Assembly: GCF_014645835.1 (NCBI RefSeq) | Contig: NZ_BMMM01000005.1 | Location: forward strand, 427,733-491,732 | Direction of reading: 5' to 3' | DNA length: 64,000 bases | Source: Streptomyces albiflavescens | Lineage (GTDB): Bacteria; Actinomycetota; Actinomycetes; Streptomycetales; Streptomycetaceae | Part shown: positions 1 through 7,495 of the stretch, in pieces | How the letters are laid out: each line of letters starts with the position of its first letter | Position numbering within the stretch: position 1 is the first letter of the stretch | Made by a program: the position numbers and the translations under genes | Notes under the pieces: model-generated | Told to the model about the DNA's origin: nothing | Seen by the model: only the letters and a program-made list of their open reading frames with translations | Databases searched by the model: none

Positions 1-1
1 C

Positions 2-331
2 GGCACCCTGGCCGCCTCGGCCCACCAGTCCCACGCGTACACCGACGGCGCCTGCGTCTATTTCTCGCTCCGCGGAAACGTGGCGCCCGAGTCACGGCGC
101 GACTGGTACCGCAAGGTGTGGGACGCGGCCAACGCCGTGCTCATCAAGCACGCCGCGGTGCTCAGCCACCACCACGGCTGCGGCCTGCTGCGCGGTCCCT
201 ACCTGGAGGAATCCCTCGGGACGGGCTTCGCGACGTTCGTCGCGGTGAAGAACGCCCTGGACCCGGCCGGCATCCTCAACCCTGGCAAGCTGGGCCTTCC
301 CAGCCGCTTCGGTACGTCTCCGCTGAGCTGA
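2..331 (+). CDS. FAD-linked oxidase, C-terminal part (cut by window start)
   Basis: The frame is open from the window edge to a TGA at 329-331, so only about 109 C-terminal residues are seen. They carry an S-H-H-H-G motif and end in L-D-P-x-G-I-L-N-P-G-K, the typical tail of the FAD-linked oxidase family that includes alkyldihydroxyacetonephosphate synthase, D-lactate dehydrogenase and related flavoenzymes. The HHHG motif favours the alkyl-DHAP synthase-like branch. The neighbour is a GlpP-like antiterminator, so a glycerol or glycerol-phosphate substrate is plausible but inferred. The start and FAD-binding domain lie outside the window. Confidence 0.8.
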   Translation, partial: GTLAASAHQSHAYTDGACVYFSLRGNVAPESRRDWYRKVWDAANAVLIKHAAVLSHHHGCGLLRGPYLEESLGTGFATFVAVKNALDPAGILNPGKLGLPSRFGTSPLS

Positions 332-373
332 CCTCAGCTGCCACCGACCCTCGACCCCAGGTAGGCCCTTGCC

Positions 374-1036
374 ATGACTCCTTCCCCGTCCCGGTCCGGT
401 GCCCCCATCGATGCCCGGCTGGCCTCCGCACTGGCCGAGGTCCCGGTCATCGCGTCGGTCGTCACCCCCCAGCCGCTGCGGCAGTTCCTGACCGCACCGG
501 CCAAGGTGTGCATCGTCGCGTCGCTCACGGTGGGGCAGCTGCCCCAGGTCGTGCCGGCGCTGTGCCGTGCGGGGAAGACCGTGTTCGTGAACGTGGACAG
601 CAGCCCCGGTCTGGCCCAGGACCGGGGCGCGCTGGAGTTCATCAAGAGCATGGGCGCGCACGGCGTGGTCAGCACCCGGCTCTCGCTGATAGAGAAGGGC
701 CGGCCGCTCGGCCTGCTGACGATGATGAAGGTGTTCGTCACCGACCGGTCCAATCTCCGCCGCTCCACGGACGCGGTCTCGCGCGGGGCGCCGGACCTGG
801 TCGAGATCATGCCCGCCCCGATCGTCGCCCGGATGAACGAGCAGGCACTGCGCGCGATGTCCCCGTCGGTCGCCGCGGGCTTCGTGGAGACCCCCTCGGA
901 CGTGGCGCTCGCACTGGCCCTCGGGTCCGTTGCCGCTGCCACGTCCGACCCCCGCCTCTGGCACCTGCGCCGGGACCAGCTGCCTCCGGTTCCGCCCACC
1001 GCTCTGAAGAGGCCTGCCGCGCCATCCCAGGAGTAA
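374..1036 (+). CDS. GlpP-type glycerol-3-phosphate responsive antiterminator
   Basis: A 220-residue protein with the family layout: a strand followed by VCIVASLTVGQLPQVV, then KTVFVNVDSSPGL, GAHGVVSTRLSLIEKGRP and PDLVEIMPAP. These match the TIM-barrel-like GlpP family (Bacillus GlpP), which binds glycerol-3-phosphate and prevents termination in glp leader RNAs. It sits 42 bp after the FAD-linked oxidase and 6 bp before the ABM monooxygenase, so the three are probably one operon. Whether it acts on RNA in this organism is inferred. It has an N-terminal extension of about 25 residues and a proline-rich tail. Confidence 0.8.
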   Translation: MTPSPSRSGAPIDARLASALAEVPVIASVVTPQPLRQFLTAPAKVCIVASLTVGQLPQVVPALCRAGKTVFVNVDSSPGLAQDRGALEFIKSMGAHGVVSTRLSLIEKGRPLGLLTMMKVFVTDRSNLRRSTDAVSRGAPDLVEIMPAPIVARMNEQALRAMSPSVAAGFVETPSDVALALALGSVAAATSDPRLWHLRRDQLPPVPPTALKRPAAPSQE

Positions 1037-1042
1037 GCCGCC

Positions 1043-1345
1043 ATGTCATACGTCGTCGTCGCCCGTTACCACACCAAAGAGGGCGAGGAGAACACCGTCC
1101 TCCCCCTGCTCGACACCATGGCCGCCGCGTCCCGCCAGGAGCCGGGCAACCTCGCCTACCGCGTCCACCAGGGCACCGAGGACCCGCGGGCGATCCTGTT
1201 GTACGAGGAGTACGTCTCGGAAGCCGACTTCACCGCGCACTGCGCCACCCCGCACTTCCAGGAGATCGTGCTCGGCAAGGTCGTCCCGCTGCTGGACAGC
1301 CGTGACGTGCTGCGCTGCGCCCCGCGTCCGGAGGTACGGGTATGA
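1043..1345 (+). CDS. Antibiotic biosynthesis monooxygenase (ABM) family protein
   Basis: A 100-residue protein starting MSYVVVARYHTKEGEE, with the ferredoxin-like fold signature of the ABM/YgiN family (EPGNLAYRVHQGTEDP, then ILLYEEYVSEADFTAH). Members are cofactor-free quinol monooxygenases or dimeric small-molecule binding proteins. It lies 6 bp after the GlpP-like gene, and its TGA overlaps the ATG of the next, truncated, alcohol dehydrogenase by 4 bp (ATGA), so the original operon continued downstream. The substrate is unknown. Confidence 0.85.
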   Translation: MSYVVVARYHTKEGEENTVLPLLDTMAAASRQEPGNLAYRVHQGTEDPRAILLYEEYVSEADFTAHCATPHFQEIVLGKVVPLLDSRDVLRCAPRPEVRV

Positions 1346-1395
1346 AGACCCGTGCGGTGGTGCTGCGCGGCGTGTCGACCGCCCGCCCCTACTCC
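1342..1395 (+). pseudogene. 5' fragment of a zinc-type alcohol dehydrogenase
   Basis: The ATG overlaps the preceding stop codon (ATGA) and opens with M-K-T-R-A-V-V-L-R-G-V, then T-A-R-P-Y-S, a typical start of Streptomyces zinc-dependent MDR alcohol dehydrogenases. Recognisable homology ends after about 18 codons, where group II intron-derived sequence begins. The catalytic and NAD-binding parts are absent from the window, so the gene was destroyed by insertion or deletion. Confidence 0.6.
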
Positions 1396-1665
1396 GCTGA
1401 TCAATCGGCTGCTTGCACGAGATCTCCTGGTCCTCCTTCTCCGGGATGACCGATCTTTCCTTCAAGGAGCTTGCCCGCAGGATCAACCCTGTCGTGGCCG
1501 GCTGGATCAATTACTACGGCCGGTTCGGAGATCGCCCGTCGATTCCCCCGCATGTTCGCGCACTGGCGCTGCACCGTCGCAGCCGTGATGACATGACGAA
1601 CAGAACGACAAGAGCCGTGTAACGGGAGACCGTTACGCACGGATCTGTGAGAGCCGGGAGGTGAG
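1396..1665 (+). mobile_element. Degenerate group II intron remnant (maturase C-terminus plus domain V)
   Basis: The translated sequence contains the end of the X/maturase domain of a group II intron reverse transcriptase (RRINPVVAGWINYYGRF at about 1470-1526). After a frameshift comes F-P-R-M-F-A-H-W-R and a stop at 1594-1596. Immediately downstream is an intact domain V hairpin (1612-1645) and the first half of a domain VI-like stem (GAGAGCCGGGAGGTGAGAT). The reverse transcriptase domain and 5' RNA domains I-III are missing, so the element is dead. The 5' junction interrupts an alcohol dehydrogenase gene. Boundaries are approximate. Confidence 0.75.
1612..1645 (+). ncRNA. Group II intron domain V
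   Basis: This is a 34-nt hairpin beginning GAGCC and ending GGATC. The catalytic AGC triad is at positions 2-4. An 8-bp lower stem (one G-A mismatch at pair 3, where G-U is usual) is followed by a two-base CG bulge, a 6-bp upper stem and a GAGA (GNRA) tetraloop. The 34-nt length, bulge and tetraloop match domain V exactly; the CG bulge is as in class IIC introns. It lies just after the maturase remnant, the normal position. Confidence 0.8.
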
Positions 1666-1778
1666 ATCAGAATGAGGACACCGCATCATCCGAGGGCGCA
1701 TGGCCCGTGCCACGCGCCAGCCGCGTCGGCTATGAAAATCGCTGTCCGGTTGCCGGAGCACAGTGATAGATATCCGGA

Positions 1779-2313
1779 GTGCAAAACACTCTGGACTTCC
1801 CCGACCTGCTCACTGCGGGAGGCCGGCCCGGATCGCGGTTGCTGGGCGTGGTGGGGTAAGTCGCAGTCGCCGCAGACCTGCGCTGCCGCCGCCCGACGCC
1901 AGCTCCACGAGATCGCGGTGCACACCTACGACGCCCAGCTCACCCTGGGCGCCCCGCAGCCGCTGCCGGACGAGGTGGCACTCGACGGTGTCGAGGAGTT
2001 CCTGTCCACCATCTGCACAACGACGGTCGCCTGGCGGCACGAGCCCGCTGCCGTCGATTACCACGCCACCGAGGGCCGCTCCTGGCGCAACCGGCTCTCC
2101 GACGACGGCGCACGGGCCGCCCGCCTGCCCACACCCGGCACGATGCCCGCCACCGCCGCCGACGAGGACCCGGACGCGGCCGACGCCTCCGCCCGAGGCA
2201 CGGCCAATGAGCTGGTCCTCGCCCTCTACGACCGTATTCCGTTGGACTCCCTGAAGCTCGACGGCAACCGACGTCTCTTCGACCAGCTCGTGGCCTGGGA
2301 CCCGGAGCGGTAG
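1779..2313 (+). pseudogene. Mycothiol-dependent maleylpyruvate isomerase family protein, degraded
   Basis: The end of this frame (ARRQLHEIAVHTYDAQLTLG onward, to LVAWDPER and a stop at 2311-2313) is a clear C-terminal half of the mycothiol-dependent maleylpyruvate isomerase-like family. A plausible original start is the GTG at 1779, reading V-Q-N-T-L-D-F-P-D-L-L-T in a different frame. Between the two pieces most of the N-terminal DinB-like, metal-binding domain is missing and the frame shifts. The C-terminal frame alone can be read from 1672, but it would lack the active site. I interpret it as a pseudogene. Confidence 0.6.
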
Positions 2314-2316
2314 AGC

Positions 2317-2525
2317 GTGACGGTGCGCCACCTCGTCCGCCCCGAGGGCAGGCCTCCGGCCAACGGCTACAACCACGCCGTGGCGGCTCGGGTGCGCTGA
2401 TCCCGATCTCCGGCCAAGTTCCCCTGGATGCCTCGGGCCAGGCCGGCTCACTGCTCCAAGGCAGCGTGCTGGCACCCTGGTTCCGGGTCGGGGTCGACAC
2501 CCTGGCCGTGCTCGCCGAGCCGTAG
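2317..2525 (+). pseudogene. RidA-family (YjgF/UK114) protein, degraded
   Basis: A GTG four bases after the previous stop opens V-T-V-R-H-L-V-R-P-E-G, then P-P-A-N-G-Y-N-H-A-V-A, the N-terminus of a RidA-type enamine/imine deaminase. It stops after 28 codons. In another frame the family continues as A-L-I-P-I-S-G-Q-V-P-L-D-A-S-G and jumps to a C-terminal-like segment, W-F-R-V-G-V-D-T-L-A-V-L-A-E-P. Thus it contains a frameshift and an internal deletion. A partner relationship with the preceding isomerase pseudogene is likely from the spacing. Confidence 0.5.
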
Positions 2526-2534
2526 GCCGGTTCA

Positions 2535-2558
2535 CCTCTGCCTCTGCCTCTGCCTCTG
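2535..2558. repeat. Four tandem copies of a CCTCTG hexamer
   Basis: Perfect 6-bp tandem repeat (CCTCTG x4) located just after the RidA pseudogene. It may have arisen by slippage in non-coding DNA; no function is apparent. Confidence 0.8.
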
Positions 2559-2605
2559 CCGGCCTGGCCGCATGTGCTCTGAAACCACATGGACCGGCGA
2601 CCGTC

Positions 2606-2750
2606 TCAGGATGAGGTACGCAGGCGGCGGAGGCAGATGAGGCCGCAGGCGAGTTCGAGCAGGCCCTGGTGGAGGTCGGCGCGTCGTTCGTAGCGGATGC
2701 GGAGTCGTTTGAACTGGTGCAGCCAGGCGAAGGCCGGTTCTTTCACGAGC
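2606..2750 (-). pseudogene. IS5-type transposase, C-terminal fragment
   Basis: On the minus strand the peptide F-A-W-L-H-Q-F-K-R-L-R-I-R-Y-E-R-R-A-D, then L-L-E-L-A-C-G-L-I-C-L-R-R-L, is the conserved end of IS5-group transposases (the region after the last catalytic Glu). Only about 47 residues remain. It is fused in frame behind an IS3 OrfA fragment, showing recombination between two unrelated insertion sequences. Confidence 0.65.
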
Positions 2751-3007
2751 GGGTAGATCCTTTTCCCGGCAGATTCGCCTGCGACAGGTAGGCCACGACC
2801 CGCCGCAGCCTCGTTCTCCTGCTCCAGCAGTTTGATTCGACGACGCGCCTCCCGCAGTTCCGTGTTCTCCTGCGTGGTCGTTCCGGGCTTCACACCGTCG
2901 TCGATGCCCGCACGGCGCATCCACTTGGACAGCGTCATCGCATGGACACCGAAGTCGGCGGCCACCTGCTCCAGCGTCAATCTTCCCGGCGCCGGGGTCT
3001 GCTGCAC
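2751..3007 (-). pseudogene. IS3-family OrfA (helix-turn-helix) fragment
   Basis: The minus-strand frame reads LTLEQVAADFGVHAMTLSKW, then R-R-A-G-I-D-D-G, then L-R-E-A-R-R-R-I-K-L-L-E-Q-E-N-E, ending G-K-R-I-Y-P-L-V-K-E. This is the helix-turn-helix plus leucine-zipper layout of IS3-group OrfA proteins. The first about 23 residues are missing here but occur inverted on the plus strand at 3064-3135. OrfB is absent. The frame runs directly into the IS5 fragment. Confidence 0.65.
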
Positions 3008-3019
3008 GATCGGGTGACA

Positions 3020-3135
3020 TCTGAACTGGCTTGCCCCGTGGGGCGGGTCGGAAGGATGTCGCTGTGCCGAAGCCGTATCCGGAAGAGTTCCGCGAGGATG
3101 TCGCGCGGGTCGCGAGGAACCTCGGTCCGGGTAAG
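3020..3135 (+). mobile_element. Inverted left end of the IS3-family element
   Basis: A GTG at 3064 begins V-P-K-P-Y-P-E-E-F-R-E-D-V-A-R-V-A-R-N, the canonical start of IS3-group OrfA. It breaks off exactly where the minus-strand OrfA fragment (2751-3007) begins, so the two pieces are complementary halves in opposite orientations. The preceding 3020-3063 would be the left end of the element. A local inversion, or two abutting copies, explains the arrangement. Confidence 0.55.
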
Positions 3136-3320
3136 CTCCCGCCCCGCCGGCTCCGGCGGATCGTAGACCCTACGTACACGGAACTCCGGATCCGGCTCCA
3201 TCTCGTCCTCTCTCGGACGGTTGACAGCCCAAGCCCGCTCGTGGCCTCCAGGCAGCCGCGCAGTCTGACCGGCCCCCGGTCGAAGGCTGCGCCCGTGTGC
3301 CCCCGGCGAATCGGTGGTGT

Positions 3321-3536
3321 CTAGTCGCGGACTTGGCCAAGGACGCGGCGAGCTGCCTCAGCCTCCGCCGCCGGCGGGGACACCTCGTCGAGGACGTCGA
3401 GCTCGTCGTCGCCCTCCAACTCCCGCTCCCAGGCCGCGGCGAGGCGCTCCTGCTCCTCCCTCGGTTTGGCTGCTACGGCCTCTCGGTCGTCAGGTCCCAA
3501 GGCCGCCAGGAAGCGCGCGACCGAGTCGTTCGGCAT
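3321..3536 (-). CDS. Small acidic hypothetical protein
   Basis: A 71-residue frame from the ATG at 3534-3536 (MPNDSVARFLAALGPDDREA...). It is rich in Ala, Glu and Asp (EEQERLAAAWERELEGDDEL) and probably helical. No transmembrane segment, no Cys and no recognised domain. A longer frame upstream has less plausible composition, so the internal ATG was chosen. It stands alone in a region of mobile-element debris. It may be real but is unidentified. Confidence 0.45.
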   Translation of the reverse strand: MPNDSVARFLAALGPDDREAVAAKPREEQERLAAAWERELEGDDELDVLDEVSPPAAEAEAARRVLGQVRD

Positions 3537-4283
3537 GCTTAACCCCTCATCGTCGGCTTGGTGCTGGTCCTCGCTCAGCATGGTCAATCGGCTCGACGAC
3601 TGCCGCCCGACACAGCCGCAGCACACTCGGATGGCCCCGGCCGGCAGTACAACAACGTCGGATGGGGTCCTCGCCAGACGAGTGGCTTGGCCCCCTCTCT
3701 CCTACTCCCGGGGCGCCAAGCCAGACGGATCATTTCTGGGGCAACGGGCTGTCGTTCCAAAGCAAGCGATCAATGACCTCGCCGAATCTGTTGTGGCCGG
3801 TCTTCAGAGCGACCAGCATGGGCCGGCGGCCCATGAGCTGGTCAAGGTCGTCGCGAGATGCCAGGTTCTGCGCCGAAGGCGCACGCCCGCTCCAGCGGCC
3901 GGGCAGCGGGTGTTCGCCTTCGGTGATGAGCTGGTCGGCGCGGCCGGTGTCGCCGAGGTCCGGCCTCGTCCAACATCTGAGCGAGCAGGTGGAGAGCTCA
4001 GGCTCGTTCAGGTGCTCCGCGGGAGGTGCGCCTCCAAAGACGGGCGGTCCACGGGCCGAGCCTGGGTGAGTGTCAGGTCCATCATGCCTGCTCGGAGGCC
4101 GTTGCGGTAGGACGGAGCGCACGTCCGTTCGGGCTTGTCGCAGGTGCTGGTCCCCCCGCAGACTCGTCGTCATCCACTCTCCGGCGTTCGTGCCGGCATC
4201 CGCTCTCGGTTGCCGGCGCGTTCGCTGTGCTGTCTCGTCGTGCGACGGGCGCGGGTCGGGAGTAGGGGAATGAAGGGGGATCG
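3537..4283. other. Region without a convincing gene
   Basis: About 750 bp lacking a frame with recognisable homology. A minus-strand frame at 3730-4173 (147 codons) exists but its composition (many Arg, Pro, Ser and no clear start signal) does not look like a typical gene. It lies between the IS debris and the next credible gene, and probably contains degraded coding sequence. Confidence 0.4.
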
Positions 4284-4607
4284 GTGGATCAGGACATGGT
4301 TGTGCTGGCGAGGGTCAAGCTACTCAGCGCCAATCGACGGGTGGTGCGCGGTGCAGAGGGGCTGTGGATTTACCGCCTTCTCACACAGGTCGAGCCGGAG
4401 GTGTACGGGTCAAAGCTGGCGTACGTCCTGGTGGAGGCCAGCGCCTCACCTCTGGTACGGGAGATGCCGGGGCAACGGCTGGCGCTGTTGGACGAGGCGG
4501 TGACAGTGGCGACAGCCCTCGGCGTCGCGAACCCCTACCGGGCGAAGGTATTGGCGAGGGCACTGGCTGCCAGGCGGCGGGAGTTGGAGAGCCGCCCGGC
4601 GACGTAA
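4284..4607 (+). CDS. Conserved-looking hypothetical protein, 107 residues
   Basis: GTG start at 4284, preceded by an AAGGGGGA ribosome-binding sequence, giving a 107-residue soluble protein (MDQDMVVLARVKLLSANRRV...). Codon third positions are GC-rich as in its neighbours. The composition suggests helices; there is no signal peptide and no Cys. A strong hairpin terminator follows at 4647-4678. I do not recognise the family. It stands alone, between IS debris and the vanZ-like gene. Confidence 0.6.
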   Translation: MDQDMVVLARVKLLSANRRVVRGAEGLWIYRLLTQVEPEVYGSKLAYVLVEASASPLVREMPGQRLALLDEAVTVATALGVANPYRAKVLARALAARRRELESRPAT

Positions 4608-4646
4608 CGGACTCACGGAGGCTCCGGGTGGGCCCGGAACCTTCCC

Positions 4647-4678
4647 ACGTCTGGTCCAGCAAGAGCTGGGCCAGACGT
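4647..4678 (+). terminator. Intrinsic hairpin terminator
   Basis: A 14-bp inverted repeat (ACGTCTGGTCCAGC / GCTGGGCCAGACGT, one G-T pair) with an AAGA loop, 40 bp after the 107-residue hypothetical gene. There is no strong U-tract, as is usual in Streptomyces. Confidence 0.65.
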
Positions 4679-4930
4679 CTCCCGTTCCCTCTCTACTTGG
4701 TGGCGCGGTCTACCGGGCCGGGGACCTTGAACGTGACGTGCCAGTCGCTCACCGATCGGGTTGTTGCCTCCTGCCCTGCTCTTGTTCACTCTGGGCTGGC
4801 GCTACCACCAGCGGCGGGACCATCTCACTGCCAGCCTGCGCCAGTTCCTTGATGCCGGGGATTCCGTGTATCGCGGGCGTATCGAAAATCGCATACGTCA
4901 CCGCAACAGCCCGCCGTCTCCAATGGGGGC

Positions 4931-5635
4931 ATGAACCACAACGCATCGCTGTCGGCATCGCCCCGCCGCACGCGCAGGATCGTGCTCTTCGGCCTGGCGA
5001 TCCTCGGCATGGCGAGCGCCGTGTTCGTCGTGCGGCGGCCGCTCATGATGTCCGCTCCGATGTGCATGGCCGGGCGGTGGCACGGCTGCTTCGACACGTT
5101 CAACGGTGTGGTGCTCATGACGTTGGTCGCGCTGCCGTTGGCCGCACTGGTGGTGTGGGCTCTGGCGCGCCGTCGGCGCGTTGCCGGTGTCACATCGGCG
5201 TGGCGGATGTCGCTGGCCGAGGTGGGCATGGTCCACGGGACGGTGCCGTTCCTATGGCTGACCATGATGCCGGGCGCCGGGGCCGGCACCGTCCCCAACC
5301 GGGTGAGCCTGGTACCGCTGCGGGACCTGGTCACGATGGGGCCGCTCGGGATCGTCGGCAACCTGCTGGTCTTCGCGGCGCTGGGGTTCTTCGCCCCGAT
5401 GCGGTTCGCGGCGCTGGCGTCCGTGCCGCGGATCCTGGCGCTCGGGGCGGGCTGCTCGGTCCTGGTCGAAACCGCACAGTACGTCCTGCGCCTTGACCGG
5501 GTGTCCTCCGTGGACGACGTACTGGTCAACGCCGCCGGCGCCGTGCTGGCCGCGCTGGCGTCGCGCCGCTGGTGGCGCACCGCGACGGAAGCGCCGTCGG
5601 ACCAGCCCCGCCCCGTGCCGGCACCGGCAGGCTGA
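4931..5635 (+). CDS. VanZ-family membrane protein
   Basis: A 234-residue polytopic membrane protein with hydrophobic segments near residues 18-36, 60-78, 98-112, 132-152 and 158-176. The signature is R-V-S-L-V-P-L-R-D-L, then I-V-G-N-L-L-V-F-A-A-L-G, then V-E-T-A-Q-Y-V-L-R-L-D-R and S-S-V-D-D-V-L-V-N-A-A-G-A. This is the VanZ-like family; VanZ of enterococci gives low-level teicoplanin resistance. It is followed 92 bp later by a VanR/VanS-like pair, but vanHAX genes are not in the window. Its role in glycopeptide response is therefore inferred only. Confidence 0.8.
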   Translation: MNHNASLSASPRRTRRIVLFGLAILGMASAVFVVRRPLMMSAPMCMAGRWHGCFDTFNGVVLMTLVALPLAALVVWALARRRRVAGVTSAWRMSLAEVGMVHGTVPFLWLTMMPGAGAGTVPNRVSLVPLRDLVTMGPLGIVGNLLVFAALGFFAPMRFAALASVPRILALGAGCSVLVETAQYVLRLDRVSSVDDVLVNAAGAVLAALASRRWWRTATEAPSDQPRPVPAPAG

Positions 5636-5656
5636 GTCGCGTGTCCGGTGTGCACA

Positions 5657-5692
5657 TGTCTTTGCATATGTCTTTGCATATGCCTTTGCATA
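5657..5692 (+). promoter_or_regulatory. Three 12-bp direct repeats upstream of a response regulator
   Basis: TGTCTTTGCATA occurs twice in perfect tandem (5657-5668, 5669-5680) and a third time with one change (TGCCTTTGCATA, 5681-5692). The array ends 35 bp before the vanR-like ATG. Head-to-tail repeats near 10-12 bp spacing are typical binding sites for OmpR/PhoB-family regulators, so autoregulation is likely (inference). Confidence 0.6.
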
Positions 5693-5727
5693 CGTCGGCG
5701 ATATGTAGTGCTGCTTAGGCTTCAGAC

Positions 5728-6423
5728 ATGCGCGTACTGATCGTGGAGGACGAGCCCTACCTGGCCGAAGCCGTCCGTGACGGTCTGCGGCTGGAGGGGA
5801 TCGCCGCCGACATCGCCGGCGACGGCGACTCCGCCCTGGAACTGCTCAGCGTCAACTCCTACGACCTCGCAGTCCTCGACCGCGACATCCCCGGCCCCTC
5901 CGGCGACGAGGTCGCCCGGCGCATCGTAGCCTCCGGCAGTGGCATCCCGATCCTCATGCTCACCGCTGCCGACCGGATCGACGACAAGGCTTCCGGGTTC
6001 GAGCTCGGCGCCGACGACTACCTCACCAAACCGTTCGAGCTGCGGGAGCTCGTCCTGCGGCTGAGGGCGCTCGACCGCAGACGCGCGTACGCCCGGCCCC
6101 CGGTCCGCGAGATCGCGGGCCTGCGCCTCGACCCCTTCCGCCGGGAGGTCTTCCGCGACGGACGCTACGTCGCGCTCACCCGCAAACAGTTCGCCGTGCT
6201 CGAAGTCCTCGTCGCCGCCGAAGGCGGTGTCGTCAGCACCGAAGAGCTACTGGAGCGGGCCTGGGACGCGAACACCGACCCCTTCACCAACGCCGCCCGC
6301 ATCACCGTCTCCGCACTGCGCAAACGGCTCGGCGAACCATGGATCATCGCCACGGTGCCAGGTGTCGGCTACCGCATCGACACCGGCCCCGACACCACCC
6401 GCCCCGGCAGCAGGCATGCATAG
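5728..6423 (+). CDS. OmpR/PhoB-family response regulator, VanR-like
   Basis: A 231-residue two-domain regulator. The receiver domain (1-115) has acidic residues E7/D8, phospho-acceptor Asp51 (LAVLDRDIPG), Thr79 (ILMLTA) and Lys101 (YLTKPF). A winged-helix DNA-binding domain follows (about 125-220, LTRKQFAVLEVL ... RITVSALRKRLG ... GVGYRID). The sequence closely resembles the VanR-type regulators of Streptomyces. Its stop overlaps the start of the kinase gene by 8 bp, so the two are translationally coupled. Three direct repeats just upstream suggest autoregulation. Confidence 0.88.
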   Translation: MRVLIVEDEPYLAEAVRDGLRLEGIAADIAGDGDSALELLSVNSYDLAVLDRDIPGPSGDEVARRIVASGSGIPILMLTAADRIDDKASGFELGADDYLTKPFELRELVLRLRALDRRRAYARPPVREIAGLRLDPFRREVFRDGRYVALTRKQFAVLEVLVAAEGGVVSTEELLERAWDANTDPFTNAARITVSALRKRLGEPWIIATVPGVGYRIDTGPDTTRPGSRHA

Positions 6424-7495
6424 ACGACCGGGGCTCAGCGCCCGACTGAAACTCACCCTCAGCTACGCCGGGTTCCTCGCCGTCGCCGGCGCTCTCCTGC
6501 TGGCCGTGGTGTGGGTGTTCCTGCTGCGCTACGTACCCGACAACTCCCAGGGCCTTCTGGGTATCTCGCCCAACCGCTACCTCCTTGTGCGCACCTTCGC
6601 CCCCGCCGCGGCCGTGGCGATGGTCTTCCTGCTCGTGTTCGGCCTCGTCGGGGGGTGGATCCTCGCCGGCCGGATGCTCGCACCGCTCACACAGATCACG
6701 ACCGCGGCACGGACGGCCGGGAACGGATCGCTGTCCCACCGGATTCGCATGGAAGGCCGCCAGGACGAATTCCGTGAACTCGCCGACGTGTTCGACACCA
6801 TGCTCGAACAACTCGAGTCGCACGTCGCCGAACAGCAGAGGTTCGCCGCGAACGCCTCCCACGAACTGCGCACCCCGCTGGCCATCTCGCGGACGCTCCT
6901 CGACGTCGCCCGCAAGGACCCCACGCGGGACCGGGGCGAACTCATCGAACGCCTACACGCTGTCAATACGCGCGCGATCGACCTCACCGAGGCCCTCCTG
7001 CTGCTCAGCCGCAGCGACCGCGGAAACTTCACCCCCCAGAGCGTCGACCTCTCCCTCATCGCCGAAGAAGCCGCCGAAACGCTGCTTCCCCTCGCCGAAC
7101 AGCGCCGGATCACGCTCGACCTCACCGGCGGGGCGGCCCAGACCAGCGGTTCCGCGGAGCTCCTGCTGCGGATGGTGACGAACCTCGTCCAGAACGCCAT
7201 CGTCCACAACCTCCCCGCCGGCGGCACCGTGACGGTCCACACCGAAGCACAGCACGACACCAGCGTGCTGCGGGTCGAGAACACGGGCCATCCAGTGCCA
7301 CCGGAACTGGTACCGACCCTCACCGAACCCTTCCAGCGCGGAACGGAACGGGTACGCACCGACGAACACGCCGGCGTCGGCCTCGGCCTGGCCATCGTGC
7401 ACAGCATCGTCCGCGCCCACGGCGGGACGCTCGACTTCGTCCCCCGCCCCGCCGGCGGTCTCCTCATCACGGTCCGGCTTCCCGGCACACCGTAG
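6416..7495 (+). CDS. Sensor histidine kinase, VanS-like
   Basis: A 359-residue kinase starting at the ATG that overlaps the response regulator stop. Two membrane segments (about residues 12-39 and 62-86) flank a very short extracellular loop of about 25 residues. A HAMP region follows, then the H-box (QRFAANASHELRTPLAISRT, His149), an N-box (LVTNLVQNAIVHN) and a G-box (G-V-G-L-G-L-A-I-V-H-S). The short extracytoplasmic loop matches VanS kinases of actinomycetes. It pairs with the regulator upstream; the signal is unknown but a cell-wall stress is likely given the adjacent VanZ. Confidence 0.88.
   Translation: MHRRPGLSARLKLTLSYAGFLAVAGALLLAVVWVFLLRYVPDNSQGLLGISPNRYLLVRTFAPAAAVAMVFLLVFGLVGGWILAGRMLAPLTQITTAARTAGNGSLSHRIRMEGRQDEFRELADVFDTMLEQLESHVAEQQRFAANASHELRTPLAISRTLLDVARKDPTRDRGELIERLHAVNTRAIDLTEALLLLSRSDRGNFTPQSVDLSLIAEEAAETLLPLAEQRRITLDLTGGAAQTSGSAELLLRMVTNLVQNAIVHNLPAGGTVTVHTEAQHDTSVLRVENTGHPVPPELVPTLTEPFQRGTERVRTDEHAGVGLGLAIVHSIVRAHGGTLDFVPRPAGGLLITVRLPGTP

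Noticed and set aside
2535..2558. Hexamer CCTCTG repeat as a possible phase-variable element
   Set aside because: The repeat is not in an intact gene or at a promoter of one, so switching would have no target.
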